Positions 31,730-43,563 are shown, numbered from the stretch's first letter. The stretch is DNA of 64,000 bases from Clarkia xantiana subsp. parviflora (GCA_036873135.1 JAPTYO010000020.1:7370081-7434080), one strand, 5' to 3'. Notes: generated by a model from the sequence alone, not told the origin. A program made the numbers and translations.

Positions 31730-32125
31730 CTTATTATATTTTTGGAAGCCCTGATTTGCTGCTTTCATGAGATCGCGTGTTGTGGTGCCCCCGTTGTCAT
31801 TGTCGGGGATTGTTGCATGGTGTAGCTTCCTTCCAGACTTAGAATAATTCTGGAAGCCCTGATTTGCTATTTCGAGGAGACAGCGTTTGAAGTTGATCCC
31901 GTTGTGATCTATATGAGAATTGTATCCAACTTGGTTTTCCATTCCAATCATGGAATGATTTTAGAAAACCATGTTTGTTGTTTCAATGAGACAGCGTGTG
32001 AAGTTGCCCACGTTGTCGCTGTCCTGGCGTGATGCATAGTGTAACTCTTTCCAGACTTAGAATATTTTTGGAAACCCATATTTGCTGTTTCCATGAGACA
32101 GCTTTTGAATGTGCCCCCTCCTGGT
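31730..32125. repeat. Direct repeats, about 105-bp unit, four copies
   Basis: The unit has TTCCAGACTTAGAATATTT, TGGAAGCCCTGATTTGCTG and TTTCATGAGACAGCGTGTG. Copies begin near 31725, 31830, 31945 and 32050. They lie between antisense gene and pol remnant, as do arrays in E1 and E6. Confidence 0.8.
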
Positions 32126-32519
32126 GTAAACCAGGGCATGGGTCTTTTTGGAGCGATAATGTTACTTTTTGTATATATGTGGCTCTCATTCCTTGGCGTA
32201 ATTCCTTTGTCATCGTATGATATCGCATCTGCAAGGAGGTTATTTGTATATGTACGTTGCTATACCGCGCACAATGAGGGGTTAGCGTATTTTGAATTTC
32301 TGTTTGGTTGCACCATGTATTAAATGTGGTGTAAGATCTTATTGTTTGCTTTTGTTTCTCTAAACACACATTGCTGCACCTCTTGGGTTTAGCACCTGTT
32401 GTTTGATTTTTGTGTGTTTCTTGGATATTGTCGCTGCATCTCTACTTGTTGTATCCAAGTGTTGTGTTAGACAAGGTTATATCTTGCGACTTGTTTTTTC
32501 GTGAAAAACTTTGTCTGGT

Positions 32520-32955
32520 TTATGTTCCAGTGCGAGTCTAATGTGCTAGCTGAATTGCAATTCGCTTTTGATTCGGTTATACCTCTACCTAGTTCTTGAT
32601 CCAGCGTAAGTTTTGTGCGCTAGCTGGTGGTAATCCAGTCTACGCTTATAAGAACCTCTATCTGGTTTATGTTCCAGCATAGGGCCAACACTAGCTGGTT
32701 TATTCCAGTCTAGAGTTGTTCGCATGAACCTCTGCCTGGTGTATGTTCCAGCGCAGGGCCAACACACTAACTTGTTTGAACTCCAGTCTAGGGTTGTGAG
32801 TTTGAACCCCTACCTAGTTTCGAGGCTAGCATAGGGGCCAACGCTAGGAGGTTGGACCTTCTCTTAGGGTTGTTATTGAACCCTTACCCAGTTTATGTTC
32901 CGGCGTAGAGGCCAAGCAACAGCTGGTGGGAACTCCAGGCTGATGGTTGTAACCA
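32520..32955. repeat. Direct repeats, about 70-bp unit, about six copies
   Basis: The unit holds ACCTCTACCTGGTTTATGTT, CCAGCGCAGGGCCAACAC, TAGCTGG and TCCAGTCTAGGGTTG. Sequence drift between copies is considerable. Confidence 0.8.
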
Positions 32956-32959
32956 CTGT

Positions 32960-35860
32960 TAGGTACAATGTCGAGCAACAGGGCGGGCGCTTTTTTATCG
33001 GTGGTACGTTTGTTAATTTTGTTGTAACCTGGCCAGGGTTTTTGTGTTGGTTCGTTCCTTTGTCGACTTTTGATTGATGGGGCGTCCCCCATGATCTGCA
33101 AAACATGCTTGAATTGACTCAAGATATTTGTTAGTTAAAACATGCTATGGAGTTATGCATCTCATTGAAGGGGCCTTCCTTTTCTTATATTGTCCTTTTG
33201 GACTAGACTTGCAATATGACTGGGTCAGACTATTCGCGACTAGTCTGGTCCGTTCAGATTGTGTCTTGCTATAATTTGATCAGACTATCTGAACTTGATA
33301 TTTAGTTCAAGTAGTATGTTCTATTCGAATTCATATTTCTCATAGAGATATTTCCTTTTACCTGGTGTACATGTTTGGAGTTTTGTATGTTACTTGATTT
33401 TTTCCTAGGTATGGAGTTCACGATGTGAGGGTCATTCTTATTGTTGTATGCGAAGAACGAATCCATTTGGATGGTTGAAACTATTTCTCTCCTTGGTGAC
33501 TTTCTTCGGAAAGTTTGTCTACTTTTGCGGGTTAGAGCGTGGAGCTCTTGTGCTCATGTTGTCTCCCCAATTGTTTGGTGGTGAACCCGTTCGAGTACAC
33601 TTGATGAGTGGTGGTTCACTTTCCTGTTTCTTGTTTGGTTGCCATTTGAACTTTTGACTCCCCGGTCTTTCTTTTTTGCTTGAGTATGTCTGCTTGCTTA
33701 GGAGTCATAGGCGTCTCCTATTGCGCATGATGCTTTTATATGCATGTTTGGTGACGGTCATTTTTGTATGCAGTTATGTTTCTTCGTCTTTCTTCTTTCG
33801 AACCTGTACTTGAGGAAAATTTGTAATTCCCTTCCCTTTTTCCTTGTACTAGGTGATGGTGTCCTAGATTGGAAGTCTACTACACTGTTTGGTAGTGGCC
33901 GCCCTGTGGGGGTATTTGTTGAATTTGATGTTTTCTTTTTGCATTTCTCTATGCCTTAGAATATTTTCTGAGGCTTTTGAGGAATGTTATCCTGGTTGTG
34001 ATCCTCCTATTTCCAACTTCTTGTCTTAGTACCTGAAAATTAAGAAAACAAGCATTTTTCGATGGGGTGACGGAGGTCGCCTTTACGTCTTGGTGGGTGA
34101 GTGCTGCTAACGCATGGGTCGATTTCGAATCCTTTTCCTCGTGTTGTTACTCCTTCTTGGTTAGGCCTACGACCTTTAGTACCCCTGGCGTTAGGTGTAT
34201 CTCCATTTCATTAATTTGGTTGTTCCACGTTTGGTTGTTATTCCTTGGATGTGTTTGGTTCTCCGGCCAGCAGTTGGTCTGTGTCTTCTTGTGATGATGG
34301 AAGGTTGCTATTTGGTTGCTGCCCCCCTTTTTGCTTGTTTTCCTTAGAATTTTTCAATGAGATTCTAAGGGTATTTTCCTTCTTCTTGGAAGTGAAATTC
34401 TTTTCTTGAATATCTTTCACGAGGGTTTTTCTCCGGAGTTGTTGTCTGGAACTCGTTCATGAGTATCAACTTGGTGCTGTCTCTTTTTGGTAGTGACTAT
34501 TTACTCAAAGTGAGTACTTTGTCGGATGCACATTCTCTTGACGACGGATTTGGTCGATTTCGATGTTTGGTTGGCGATGATTGCCGTCGCGATGATGTTT
34601 TCGCCGGGGGTAGGCAACGCTGGCGGGCGGAACCTGGCTGTCCAGCGGGATGTCTGGCAGTGACTGCGGTTGTGTCACTTCGTTGATGTTCTTTGTTATG
34701 TTATAGTGCTTCGAAACTGTACTCATTCGTACCTAATAATTGAACTTCTGGTTTGTTGCGTTTGCAATGACTTCCTTGTCACCTCCAAGCTTGTGGTGTT
34801 GGCGCTTTTTCTTCCTGACGGGTGTGAAATCTTGTTCCTGTTTTCCTTTTGCGTATTTGTGTGATTTTCATGTTGTGGTTGAACACCGTTTTTTTCTTTA
34901 TGTTGGGCGCGCATGTCATAACGCTTGTTCGTACTGGACCTATCATTGGTACTCACATATTTTCGCATGTTTACGTAAGTAATGTGTCGTACCTTTGGCA
35001 TGTCATTTATTTGGCATGCTTTGCTAGGTTGCCAGCAGCAGTGGCCTGCTGAGCAGCAACTTATGTTTGTTCAGCGTTAGCAGTGGCTTGCTGAATGGTT
35101 ACATGTGTTTGCTGATTGGTAGTGGAGGTTTGTTGGGTGGTAGCATATCTTCTTGCATGTCACGTAGATGGGAATTTTAGGGTGTTAACCCAAATTTTGT
35201 CAAAGTGTTGGCGTTAGTTGCTGCCAGTTACTTCTCTTGCTGCCAGTTATTCCTTTGTGAACTGGATTATGTCTTTCCACCCTCGTGTTTTTTGTACCTG
35301 CTGATTGATGTTGTTTTCTTACTTGGATGCATATTTTTCTCGAAACATATGTTCCATATCCAACATATATCCTACCAGTGCTGGGGGAAGCTCCTTACGA
35401 GTGTCTTGGGCGCGACGGCCTGCTAAACGTGTGTCGGTTATAGAATGGTGTGTCATAGGATGGAACTTCGTATGACGATCCTGCAAGGGGCACTCTATAT
35501 GTTGGGATTTTCGATACGGAATCCCAGTGGGGACATTCCGTATAGGAAGTTGTGCGATACTCCATGTCGCTGTTTTCTTATTTCTTTTTCCAGCTGCTGG
35601 CCATCTTTGTGGTGTAGACGACGTTGACGACGTGTCACCGGGGATTTGGGTTTGTCTGGTTATTCGGCTGCTGTGCCGCAACTCAGATTTCTTCCTCTGG
35701 TGGGTTTACTTTCCCTTGAAGTTGTTTGTTTTCCACCTGTGTAGACTCCACATGTGGGCGTGTTTGCTGTCCCGTAGAAAACGCTTGTCCAGTGCTGGGG
35801 TTTTTTGCGATTGGGCTTGTTACGCTGGGGCAATTACCTGTCTTGTACTTGTTCATTTTT
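32960..35860. other. Internal E3 sequence without recognisable genes
   Basis: T-rich on plus. On minus a Q- and T-rich stretch at 35030-35150 (TTNQQTHVTIQQATANAEQT-like) may be an old gag N-terminus. Nothing else is recognised. Short frames on either strand show no domain. Confidence 0.4.
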
Positions 35861-36345
35861 CATCCTTGTAGTTTCCGTTTGGTTTCTTTATAAACACAGG
35901 ATTTGCGACCCATGTTTGGTAGTTGTTCACTTTTATGACACCTGCCTCCAGCAGTTTCCCCACGTCTTCCTGTATTGCCACCTTCTTGTTTCCACATATT
36001 GTTCTTACTTTTGCGTTATAGCTCGTTTGCCTGAACCTAACCTGTGTGATATCACATTCTTGCTAATTCCTTGCATATCGCTTGGGGACCAAGAGAATAT
36101 GTCCTTGAACTCTCTTAGCAGTGCAGTCTGCGCTGCTGCTTTCTCCTAGGGCTTCTCCTACACCTGTGTCGGTTGGGAACTTCAACTTCTGGTGTGTTGC
36201 GGATGGAATAATCCCGTACCTGTTTATGGTTGTAAGTCCTAGTATTCCATTGTACCCCTTTAGTCTTTCGTCTATAAGGAATGTTATTGGAGTGTGGAGC
36301 TGGTTGTCTCCTTTTGGTGAATTGGATTCCGGCCTCTAGTTTCTG
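35860..36345 (-). pseudogene. Protease C-terminus to reverse transcriptase N-terminus, E3 remnant
   Basis: Read on minus from 36345: FLIDERLKGYNGILGLTTIN then HQKLKFPTDTGVGEALGES (protease C-terminus), ALLREFKDIFSWSPSDMQGI (the pol linker), and VAIQEDVGKLLEAGVIKVNN with YQTWVANPVFIKKPNG (RT N-terminus). These line up with the corresponding parts of E4 (LLKEFKELFAWSPSDMPGI, FQTWVANPVLVKKTNG). After KKPNG the similarity ends abruptly near 35865, and the RT catalytic part, RNase H and integrase are missing. The N-terminal protease half is also missing. This shows that a pol-bearing ancestor of E3 existed. Confidence 0.82.
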
Positions 36346-36493
36346 TGTGCTGGGCAACTTTTGGATTGCTGCCTTGTCTAATTCACCTGCATACTTCTTC
36401 CATCCTCTTGATGATTTACTTCCTGGACCTAGTCCTCCGCTTATTCCCTGAATTGATGGTATTTTCTCGCGGTGGCTTTGGTTTTTTGTTCGA

Positions 36494-36512
36494 GTCAGAT
36501 AGACGGCGCCAC
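36494..36512 (-). other. Primer-binding site of E3
   Basis: On minus, GTGGCGCCGTCTATCTG follows the LTR end CCCAACA directly. It has the same core as in E1 and E4. Confidence 0.8.
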
Positions 36513-37231
36513 TGTTGGGACACGCTTCCAATCGGTTCGGTTTTGCGTGAACCAATTGGTTAGTACCCAACAGAATTGTGCTGATCCTCGTGGACCTGTA
36601 CGGATGCTTCTCCTATAATGTTGTACTTAGCTCCCGGATAGCTCTTCTTGTTCGTAAACCTATAAAAACGTCTTGTTGGATCTCTGTTTCTCAACTTCGA
36701 GTTCAGGTCATTTTCCATGTTCATCTGCAAAGGGGATTACTGAGCACAAGGGGGGGTGCTCGGTGAATCCACTCTGATGACTAAATGAGAATTTGTTAGA
36801 GAGAGAAAATGTCTAGAGAGAAGCTAGAGCAAAATTCAACTTGGCCACCCCTTTAAAATGAATGGCAAAGGGCTCTATTTATAGACCTCTTGGTCATTAG
36901 TTTTCTAATCGTGATATTAGTCTGTTAATCATGTATTAATTAAGGTAAAGCGGAATTAGGCCTCGCTAAACATCGGAGTGATCGATGATATCTTTTGGGA
37001 GGGTTCGGAAACAGCGTGGCCCAGGGGGAACCCCCCGGGCCAAAAATGTTCGGTTAGGGGGTGCCCTAACCGAACCTGTTCCTTTTTGCCGGGCGAATTT
37101 TCCTTCGCCCGGTCTTTTGTTGGTGTGTTTTTTTGAGTTCGGGTTTTCCGAGTTTCGGTTTGGAACCGTATTCGGGTCCGTGCGATAATTAAGTCGGGTC
37201 GAAGCGGGTCAAGGTGGGTGTACATCCATCA
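36513..37231 (-). repeat. 5' LTR of E3
   Basis: Plus-strand start TGTTGGGACACGCTTCC and end GTACATCCATCA. It differs from 26278-26992 by scattered substitutions and small indels, which dates E3 as moderately old. Confidence 0.9.
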
Positions 37232-37772
37232 CTGAAAATATATTTTCTCAATATTTTAGGTAACTAAATCTATCAATAATATCTGTAACCCTATTTAAAT
37301 ATTTAGATATATTGATAGTTATATATATTTCTATATATAGTGAATCTTAATCTCAATGTTCACAATTATAGATATATTGTTAACTTAATTAAAAATTTAA
37401 ATATGGTAAACAATATAATTTTAAAAATTCTGGCCGAAATTTATCCCTTGGTAATTAAGAAATTTAAAAATTTTACCTTGTAATTTACCTAGGGTTTCGG
37501 CACAAACACTAAAATTGGAAACAAGTGGTCAAATTTCAAGATCAAGTTTTAATAAGATCTACAATCCAATGTTTGATTTTGATAAATATCACCCTTTTCT
37601 TGAAGATCATGAACATCAAATTAACTAAGAACATCATGAAAATTTCAGATTCACCAACAACCCTAAAAATCGAAAATTTAAAATTTTCTTTTAAAATTTC
37701 GGTTTTCATCTTTAAGTTTCAAGAACATCAATTTATCAAAATCATGAACTCCTAACACAGGCTCTAATACAC
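37232..37772 (-). other. Copia 5' leader and primer-binding site
   Basis: AT-rich and without a coding frame. Next to the LTR (plus GGCTCTAATACA at 37760-37771) the minus strand reads TGTATTAGAGCCTGTG, two changes from the usual copia primer-binding site. Confidence 0.6.
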
Positions 37773-38049
37773 TGTTAGATTACGGGGAGTAATCACTACA
37801 GACACTTAAAACATGGTATGTGATAGTAATATCAATTAAGCAGCGGAAGTTTCACACATACATTTAAGATGATCGGTAGACCCAAGATCTTCTCTGGAGG
37901 GAGTTCACGATCCTCCGGTCGGGACCCGTGGCCGTAGAGGTTCTTGTTAGAGAAGCCCTACGTGGTGCAAGCTCCACATCAAAGCCTCTGATCGATTCTT
38001 GGCACGGAGACAGATCTCTGGAGAGTTTGCTCGAAAGCAATTTGGCACA
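37773..38049 (-). repeat. 5' LTR of the copia element, truncated
   Basis: Matches the first 275 or so bases of the plus-strand form of 17392-17994, from TGTTAGATTACGGGG to AATTTGGCACA, then stops. Confidence 0.85.
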
Positions 38050-38089
38050 AGAAAACATATCTTTAGTGATAAATATTGTGTGATAAAAG

Positions 38090-39037
38090 CAGTGTTATCA
38101 GAACCGGACCGGACACCGAACCGGATAGGTGTCCGGTTCCCGGTTCATCCGTTTCGAACCGGTTCGAACCCGGTTGAACCGGACTAATAGGAAAACTATA
38201 AAATTACTGAACAGTAGTGGACTTCTCTCGTAGACAGGCTTTATTTCTCACTTCCATTCTTCAACTAGTGGGCTAGTGGGCTAGTGGGCCAGTAGTTTGT
38301 CAATTAGCTCTAAGCCTCTAATTAGTAGATATTCCCTTCAGATCCCCCTTCCCCCCCCCCCCCCCCCCCCCCCCCCCTTCAGATCCCTTCCGCCCTTCTC
38401 TCTCTAACTTCCAGCTCCTTCAATTCAAACTGGAAGCTGAAAGTTTCAGCTATCGCTACTCCCTCAGGTTTTAAGGCCTTTCATTTCCCAAATTCTTTAA
38501 TTCACATGCACTCAATTTTCTGCTTCCAAATTCTCTGCAATTACAATTAAAATCTTTAAAGAGCTACCAAGGTATCCAGATATGCAAATGACTTAATTTA
38601 TTGGGATTACTGAGGCAAAATTATGAGATCTGCTTGCATTCAATCAAATCGGCGCTTTAGAGGACGACGTTTCTTCATTGGGTTTCGGTTATTTCGGCCG
38701 ATTTGGTCGTCGCTCATCGGAAACCTGAGTTTCTGATCGCATACAGTGGAGAAGAAGAAGACGCTAGAGTCGAGCTGCTGCCATGTGTGTATTCCAGTGT
38801 AGGATTGCTAAATTTAGGGTTTTTACTTTTTTTCTTTATTTTTTATTATGGCAGATGTTAAACCGGCGGACCGGTGACTCGGCCGGTTCTTTAAAAACCG
38901 GTCGGTTCTCTCAGAACCGGACATTTGAACCGGGTTCACCTCCTTGCCGGTCTTTTTTTTAAACCGGACCGGTGAGGCCGCCGGTTCCAGTTCGAACCCG
39001 GTCGAACCGCCGGTCCGGTCCGGTTCTGATAACACTG
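38090..39037. mobile_element. hAT-type non-autonomous element, copy 2
   Basis: The same termini as 24863-25251 (CAGTGTTATCAGAACCGGAC and TCCGGTTCTGATAACACTG), with a perfect 8-bp duplication GATAAAAG (38082-38089 and 39038-39045). At 948 bp it is longer. The middle has ordinary sequence with a run of 27 C at 38351-38377, and no transposase is visible. The subterminal regions are rich in AACCGG and CCGGTTC blocks. Confidence 0.92.
38351..38377. repeat. Homopolymer of 27 C
   Basis: An uninterrupted C run inside the second hAT-type element. It is absent from the first copy. Confidence 0.9.
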
Positions 39038-39045
39038 GATAAAAG

Positions 39046-40327
39046 TATAAATAGTCACTAAAAAATATATATTCAGTGATAAAATATAAATTGCGGTCAC
39101 TAGTATATATTAGTGTCTACTATTAAGTGGCAAGTAAATATTAGTCACAAATTTTATGTATTTTGTGGCCAAATAAAAAAAAATTGACAATTTTTTTTTT
39201 CCATTTAACAGAAAAACATTTTTTTTTTTTGTTGAATAACGTAAGTCACAAAAATTTATATTTTCATTTAATACCTCAAATTAATTGAAGTTTCTTTATT
39301 TTTCTCAAAAGTTCCATGAAAACTGGATTTCTTTTCAAATTTCAAAAATAGTTTTACGGTAAAAACTTGTGGTAAAAAAATTATTGAGACAAATATAATC
39401 AATATCAATGCAAATTTAATGTAACTAACCTCTAAATAGAAAATAATAATTAACTGATTTTATTATATATATATATATATATTATTACTAATTTTAGTTA
39501 TTATTTATTGTAGATAACGATTAAATATATTAGTTTTTTTGGCCAAAATTCAATATATTAGCTAATAGTAATATTATAATAATGATTATTATTTTTCTTG
39601 CCATGTATATCAACTATTCCAAGTTAACCTCCAAGAAAAACTGCGACAGTTATCATATCTTATATCTTCCTCAAACTTCTCCTAAAATCTCGAGATTAGT
39701 GGTTGCCACAACACATGAGTATATGCGATTATGCGTCCTAATTATCTCTACTCAACTCATTTTCCTCCACTTTCCTCTAAAAACTTCTCTTATTCATCTG
39801 AAACTCTGAGTGATCTACATCATCCACTGTCTCGACTTCTGCAGTCCCTCCTGCTCTTCTTTTTTGTCAGTCTCTTCTTTACTTCTAGAATATCAGTCTT
39901 TTAAGCCCAAGTTTATCGACATATGATTTTTCTCATTTCTGGTTCCCACATCTTAAATGTATCGGGAGAGTTCTCAATGCAGTCGCCTCGAAGAAAACTT
40001 CACTAAGGCTTCAGCACTATCCACTTCTTTTTAGCGCAGCGATTTCGAAGAGAATAGTACGATTAAATGAGATACGAGGTAAACTTGTTGCCTTCACCAT
40101 TGGCAAGTTCTCCTTCTGGATGTCCTTGTGAAGGCCATGAATCAGGAGAAGAGCTAGGGCGAAGTAGAAGACCGAAACCAGTGAAAGCAGCGATCAGATC
40201 TTGGAGAATCCATTATAGTATTATTTTTTTCAATCTTTATTTGGAGTTATGCGTAGTAAAATCCTATTAACTATTTGTATCTCTCATTTATATATATACA
40301 CATATTGTTGATAGCAAATACAAGATA
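39046..40327. other. AT-rich intergenic sequence
   Basis: I recognise no gene. Short frames such as 39582-39809 and 40067-40270 have no known domain. A (TA)n stretch lies at 39464-39482. Confidence 0.4.
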
Positions 40328-41245
40328 AGTCTTCATGAAGATAGTTTCAATAATAATCCTCACTGCTGTCGTGTAATGAAAAAAAATGGATGCCCCTGCT
40401 TTCTGTACAAAGTATCTACTTTGCAAAGCTAAAGAATATCAAATAATGGAGATTTGATGGAGATGAGTTGTAAGCTTTAATCTTTTGCAAAGGACGGTGT
40501 TTCTATTATGGTGTTATCCTTAATTGGATCATTAGCTTTTTATTATTATCATCGGTCTCAACTCTCAACTCAGTTAAGTTGTTTTATATTTTTCCTTTTA
40601 CTTTTCAACTTTGTAGTGATTCATTCATCATGTTATGTGTTAAATCCTCACTTTTTATGTTCTTCAAAAGGTTTATACAGTATACCGTGGTTTCGAAAAA
40701 TACATGAGGCTTAAGGACACCGGCTCTAAGATTTAGGCTGGTGTTTAGTTGGACAATTTTGCTTTCATTCTAGCCGATAGTCAGTCTTCATGCAGATAGT
40801 TTCAATAATAATCATCACTGATGTCGTGTCGTGTAATGAAAAAAAATGGATGCCCCTGCTTTCTGTACAAAGAATCTACTTTGCAAAACTAAAGAAGATC
40901 AAATAATGGAGGTTTGATGGAGATGAGTTGTAAGCCTTAATCTTTTGCAAAGGACGGTGTTTCTATTCTGGTGTTATCCTTAATTGGATCATTAGCTTTT
41001 TATTATTATAATCGGTCTCAACTCTCAACTCAGTTAAGTTGTTATATATTTTTCCTTTTACTTTTCAACTTTGTAGTGATTCCTTAATCCTGTTATGTGT
41101 TAAATCCTCACTTATGTTCTTCAAAAGGTCTATACAGTATACCCCTAACTGTGGTTTCGAAAAATACATGAGGCACAAGGACACCAGCTCTAAGTTATAG
41201 TCTAAGATTTAGGCCGGTGTTTAGTTGGACAATTTTGCTTTCTTT
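40328..41245. repeat. Tandem duplication, about 455-bp unit, two copies
   Basis: The unit runs from AGTCTTCATGAAGATAG through ATGGATGCCCCTGCTTTCTG, CAAAGGACGGTGTTTCTATT and TTAATTGGATCATTAGC to GGACAATTTTGCTTTC. The copies start at 40328 and 40783 and differ by a few percent. Partial copies occur at 42070-42300, 54148-54346 and 54767-55085. The short frame VLSLIGSLAFYYYHR in the unit is hydrophobic but unrecognised. Confidence 0.88.
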
Positions 41246-42069
41246 CTACCGTGGACCAAGACCTGGGGTCAGGGGGTGCAATCAGTAGTGGAGTTAGATT
41301 CGGAATGTATGGTGCAACCCAAAGTAAAATGTACTTACTACTAAAAGTACGATCGGATGTCGAATTATTATCCGTTTGGTAAATGTAAAATATTTTGTTT
41401 ATTAAATAATGTCATGTTCTAAAACATATTTAGCTAATTATTAATTTAATCCAGAAATGAGTATTCATTAATAATACATATATATTAAGTATTACCACCA
41501 AATATATATTAGGTCTGAAATGTGAAAATAACTAACATCGTGTGCTAGCTATCAAGCAATCATAATTTTGAAATTTATGTATAGATGGGATGACTGACAT
41601 TTAATATTAACCGAAAAAGACACGTCTTTTTACCAAAAGACATGTTTTTTTTTTTTCCCAAAAAACATGTATTTTTGCCTAAGACATAACATGGTTAAAT
41701 ATGTTGCACAGATTTGCATGTCATTCGCATGCTTGAGTCGGTTGATTAATCATTTCTAAAATTATCGTTGATCAAACTATACATTGTTAAACTAAACTTA
41801 TAAGGAAAAAAAAACTATTATAGATTATTTTGGTAATGTTTTTGTATTTATTTATTTAAATAAATATAAATTATTATTTAGAATCTTAGATAGTTAGACA
41901 AAGTCTTAGATATACACTTAAATGAGAGGTGCATCAATCATTTTTCTTACTTAAATGAGAGGGTGCGAAATTTACCATTATATTACAGTATCCACTATAT
42001 CTATACAAATTATATAAAGTTTAGGGGGTGCGAATACACCCCCTCAACTACATGTAAGTCCGCCCCTGT
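41246..42069. other. AT-rich insertion interrupting the duplicated unit
   Basis: It separates copy 2 from partial copy 3. The ends CAGTAGTGGAGTTAGA (41283) and, reversed, CAGGGGCGGACTTACA (42068) are loosely similar, like diverged terminal inverted repeats. No matching target duplication was found. GGGGGTGC phrases occur at both ends. Confidence 0.35.
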
Positions 42070-42300
42070 TTTTAGCCGATAGTCAGTATTTATGCAGATA
42101 GTTTCAATAATAATCTTCAATGTTGTCGTGTCATGACTCGTGTAATGAATAACTTGATATTTTAACCGACTGAATTTGGAGTGTGTGTTTCCAAAGGTTT
42201 AGTCAACAAGCACAAATGATAAAATAGTCGTGAGATTGGTTTTCACTGGCAAAAATTACCAATTTTTTATAATTAAAAAATCTCGATACACTTGTTTACA
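42070..42300. repeat. Partial third copy of the duplicated unit, with extension
   Basis: TTAGCCGATAGTCAG and GCAGATAGTTTCAATAATAA match the unit. The following part (AATAACTTGATATTTTAAC, GGTTTAGTCAACAAGCACAA) is shared with 54767-55085 only. Confidence 0.8.
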
Positions 42301-42844
42301 AAAGTTCTTACTTGTCAACTTCAGGAGGATCAAATCATCGAGGTTAAGTAATTTATGCTGTTACTTTTCTATTTTTTTCTTTATTACAATTTTACTCATT
42401 ACTTTTCAACTCTACCCTTTTAATTGAAATGAAATAATGGATATAGTACAAACGGAACAGAGACTATTCCAGCTTTCAATAATAATACGAAACGACATTC
42501 ACCATTCAGCAAATAAAGAAAGAACCGATCAAATAATACAAATAATTATTCCTAAATCTAACTTTTTCTTAGGTATTCATGAATCGACAAATAAAAGTTG
42601 AAATTTTTTGGAGAAATTTCAATTTTATAAAATTATTGTAGGTTTTTTTTCTGACTAATTACAATTGTTAAGTAAATATTATGTTTTTGCCAATTCTAGA
42701 GGTAAAGCACAAAAGATGTCGAGTATATATTTTAAAAGTACTATATGCGTAAGATTGCATTAACTATGGTAAAAAAACTTAACTCAACTTTCTAAAATAT
42801 AACAGAAGTAGTATAATATAGTGGATTGACAAAGATGTTCCTCT
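42301..42844. other. AT-rich spacer left of E4
   Basis: No gene or repeat recognised. It ends with CCTCT, the left target duplication of E4. Confidence 0.4.
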
Positions 42845-43527
42845 TGATGGGTCCGACAATAGCCGTCAGGCACTTTAACGGCGAGAAAACGGCAAACAGG
42901 CCCATCAGGCCCCAAAATGAAGGTCAAGATGACCTAGGAGAAGGGTCCCGACGAAGGGAGTCCCGACGAGGCAAGGTCCCGACAGTGGAGCTGGAAGCTC
43001 CCGATAAGAAGCCTTTAAGTAGGCCCCGATGATGAATCCCTGAGAATGATTGGCCCTGTCACGATGACGAGGGGCCCCGAGCGGTGACACAACGAGATAA
43101 CTCTGGAGTCCCCGACGAGAGTCGGGACTCGTTATCAGAGGATAAAGCCAAGATATGCGGGGCGTGGCCGAGATACGCGGAACGTGGTTAAGATACACGG
43201 AGCGTGGCCGAGATACGCGGGGCATGGCTAAGATACGCGAGATCACGTCCGAGATATGCGGGATACGGGCTAACCACCCCTAACGGTTCGCCAGGTACCT
43301 GAGGCATCTCTTTGCCTATAAAAGGGCAGGAGGTCACCTCAGATCATTAACGTTGAGTTGAATATACTTTGATATCTGTTACTTGCCAGTCAGACGAAGT
43401 ACTCATTTAAGCATCGGAGAGGGATTCTGGGTCACCGCCCGGTCTATCCCCTCTTGCAGGATTGCGTGGAGCAAAGGAGCTAGGATTGCCGTCAAAGTCC
43501 GTGCCAGAGTTCCACCGTGATCCAACA
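42845..43527 (+). repeat. 5' LTR of E4
   Basis: TGATGGGTCCGACAATAG to GATCCAACA. TATA box GCCTATAAAAGGG at 43314-43326, and the shared R/U5 block GCATCGGAGAGGGATTC near 43412. At 43150-43262 an 18- to 20-bp unit (GATACGCGGGGCGTGGC) is repeated about six times upstream of the TATA box. Confidence 0.95.
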
Positions 43528-43545
43528 TTGGCGCCGTCTGTGGGA
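43528..43545 (+). other. Primer-binding site of E4
   Basis: TTGGCGCCGTCTGTGGGA directly follows the LTR. Confidence 0.85.
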
Positions 43546-43563
43546 ACCAAACAAAAAGCTAAT

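Larger units (their letters stand above)
26278..37231 (-). mobile_element. E3: Tat-like gypsy element (minus) with antisense gene and pol remnant
   Basis: LTRs at 26278-26992 and 36513-37231 share more than 700 bp. On minus they start TGATGGAT and end CCCAACA (the left copy has TA for TG at its plus-strand start). The primer-binding site (TGGCGCCGTCTATCTG on minus) adjoins the right LTR and the polypurine tract (GACTCGGGGGAAAA on minus) the left one. Flanks CTGAC and CTGAA match at 4/5. Inside on minus near 36 kb is a protease-RT remnant. On plus at 29271-31080 is a decayed antisense gene like those of E1 and E6. Several tandem-repeat families fill the rest. It is inserted in the copia element. 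Confidence 0.88.
17392..38049 (-). mobile_element. Decayed Ty1/copia element (minus), expanded by nested insertions
   Basis: A 603-bp LTR at 17392-17994 is followed on plus by CCTCCCACTTG, which on minus is a copia polypurine tract. A truncated copy of the same LTR starts at 37773; next to it on minus is TGTATTAGAGCC, close to the usual copia primer-binding site TGGTATCAGAGC. The orientation of both agrees with the minus-strand copia pol at 19156-20580, so I read 17392-38049 as one element. The insertions inside it are a ycf2 fragment, a hAT-type element (24863-25251), a solo LTR (25494-26214) and E3 (26278-37231). Removing the last three leaves about 8.6 kb. The right LTR is cut at 38049, so no target duplication can be checked. 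Confidence 0.7.

Noticed and set aside
40067..40714. Short frames with a hydrophobic stretch in the duplicated unit
   Set aside because: No family resemblance, frames differ between copies, and no splice or promoter context supports them.
41283..42068. Possible DNA transposon with CAG(G/T)-type ends
   Set aside because: The ends match at only about 12 of 16 bases and no target duplication was found. It is listed only as an insertion of unknown kind.
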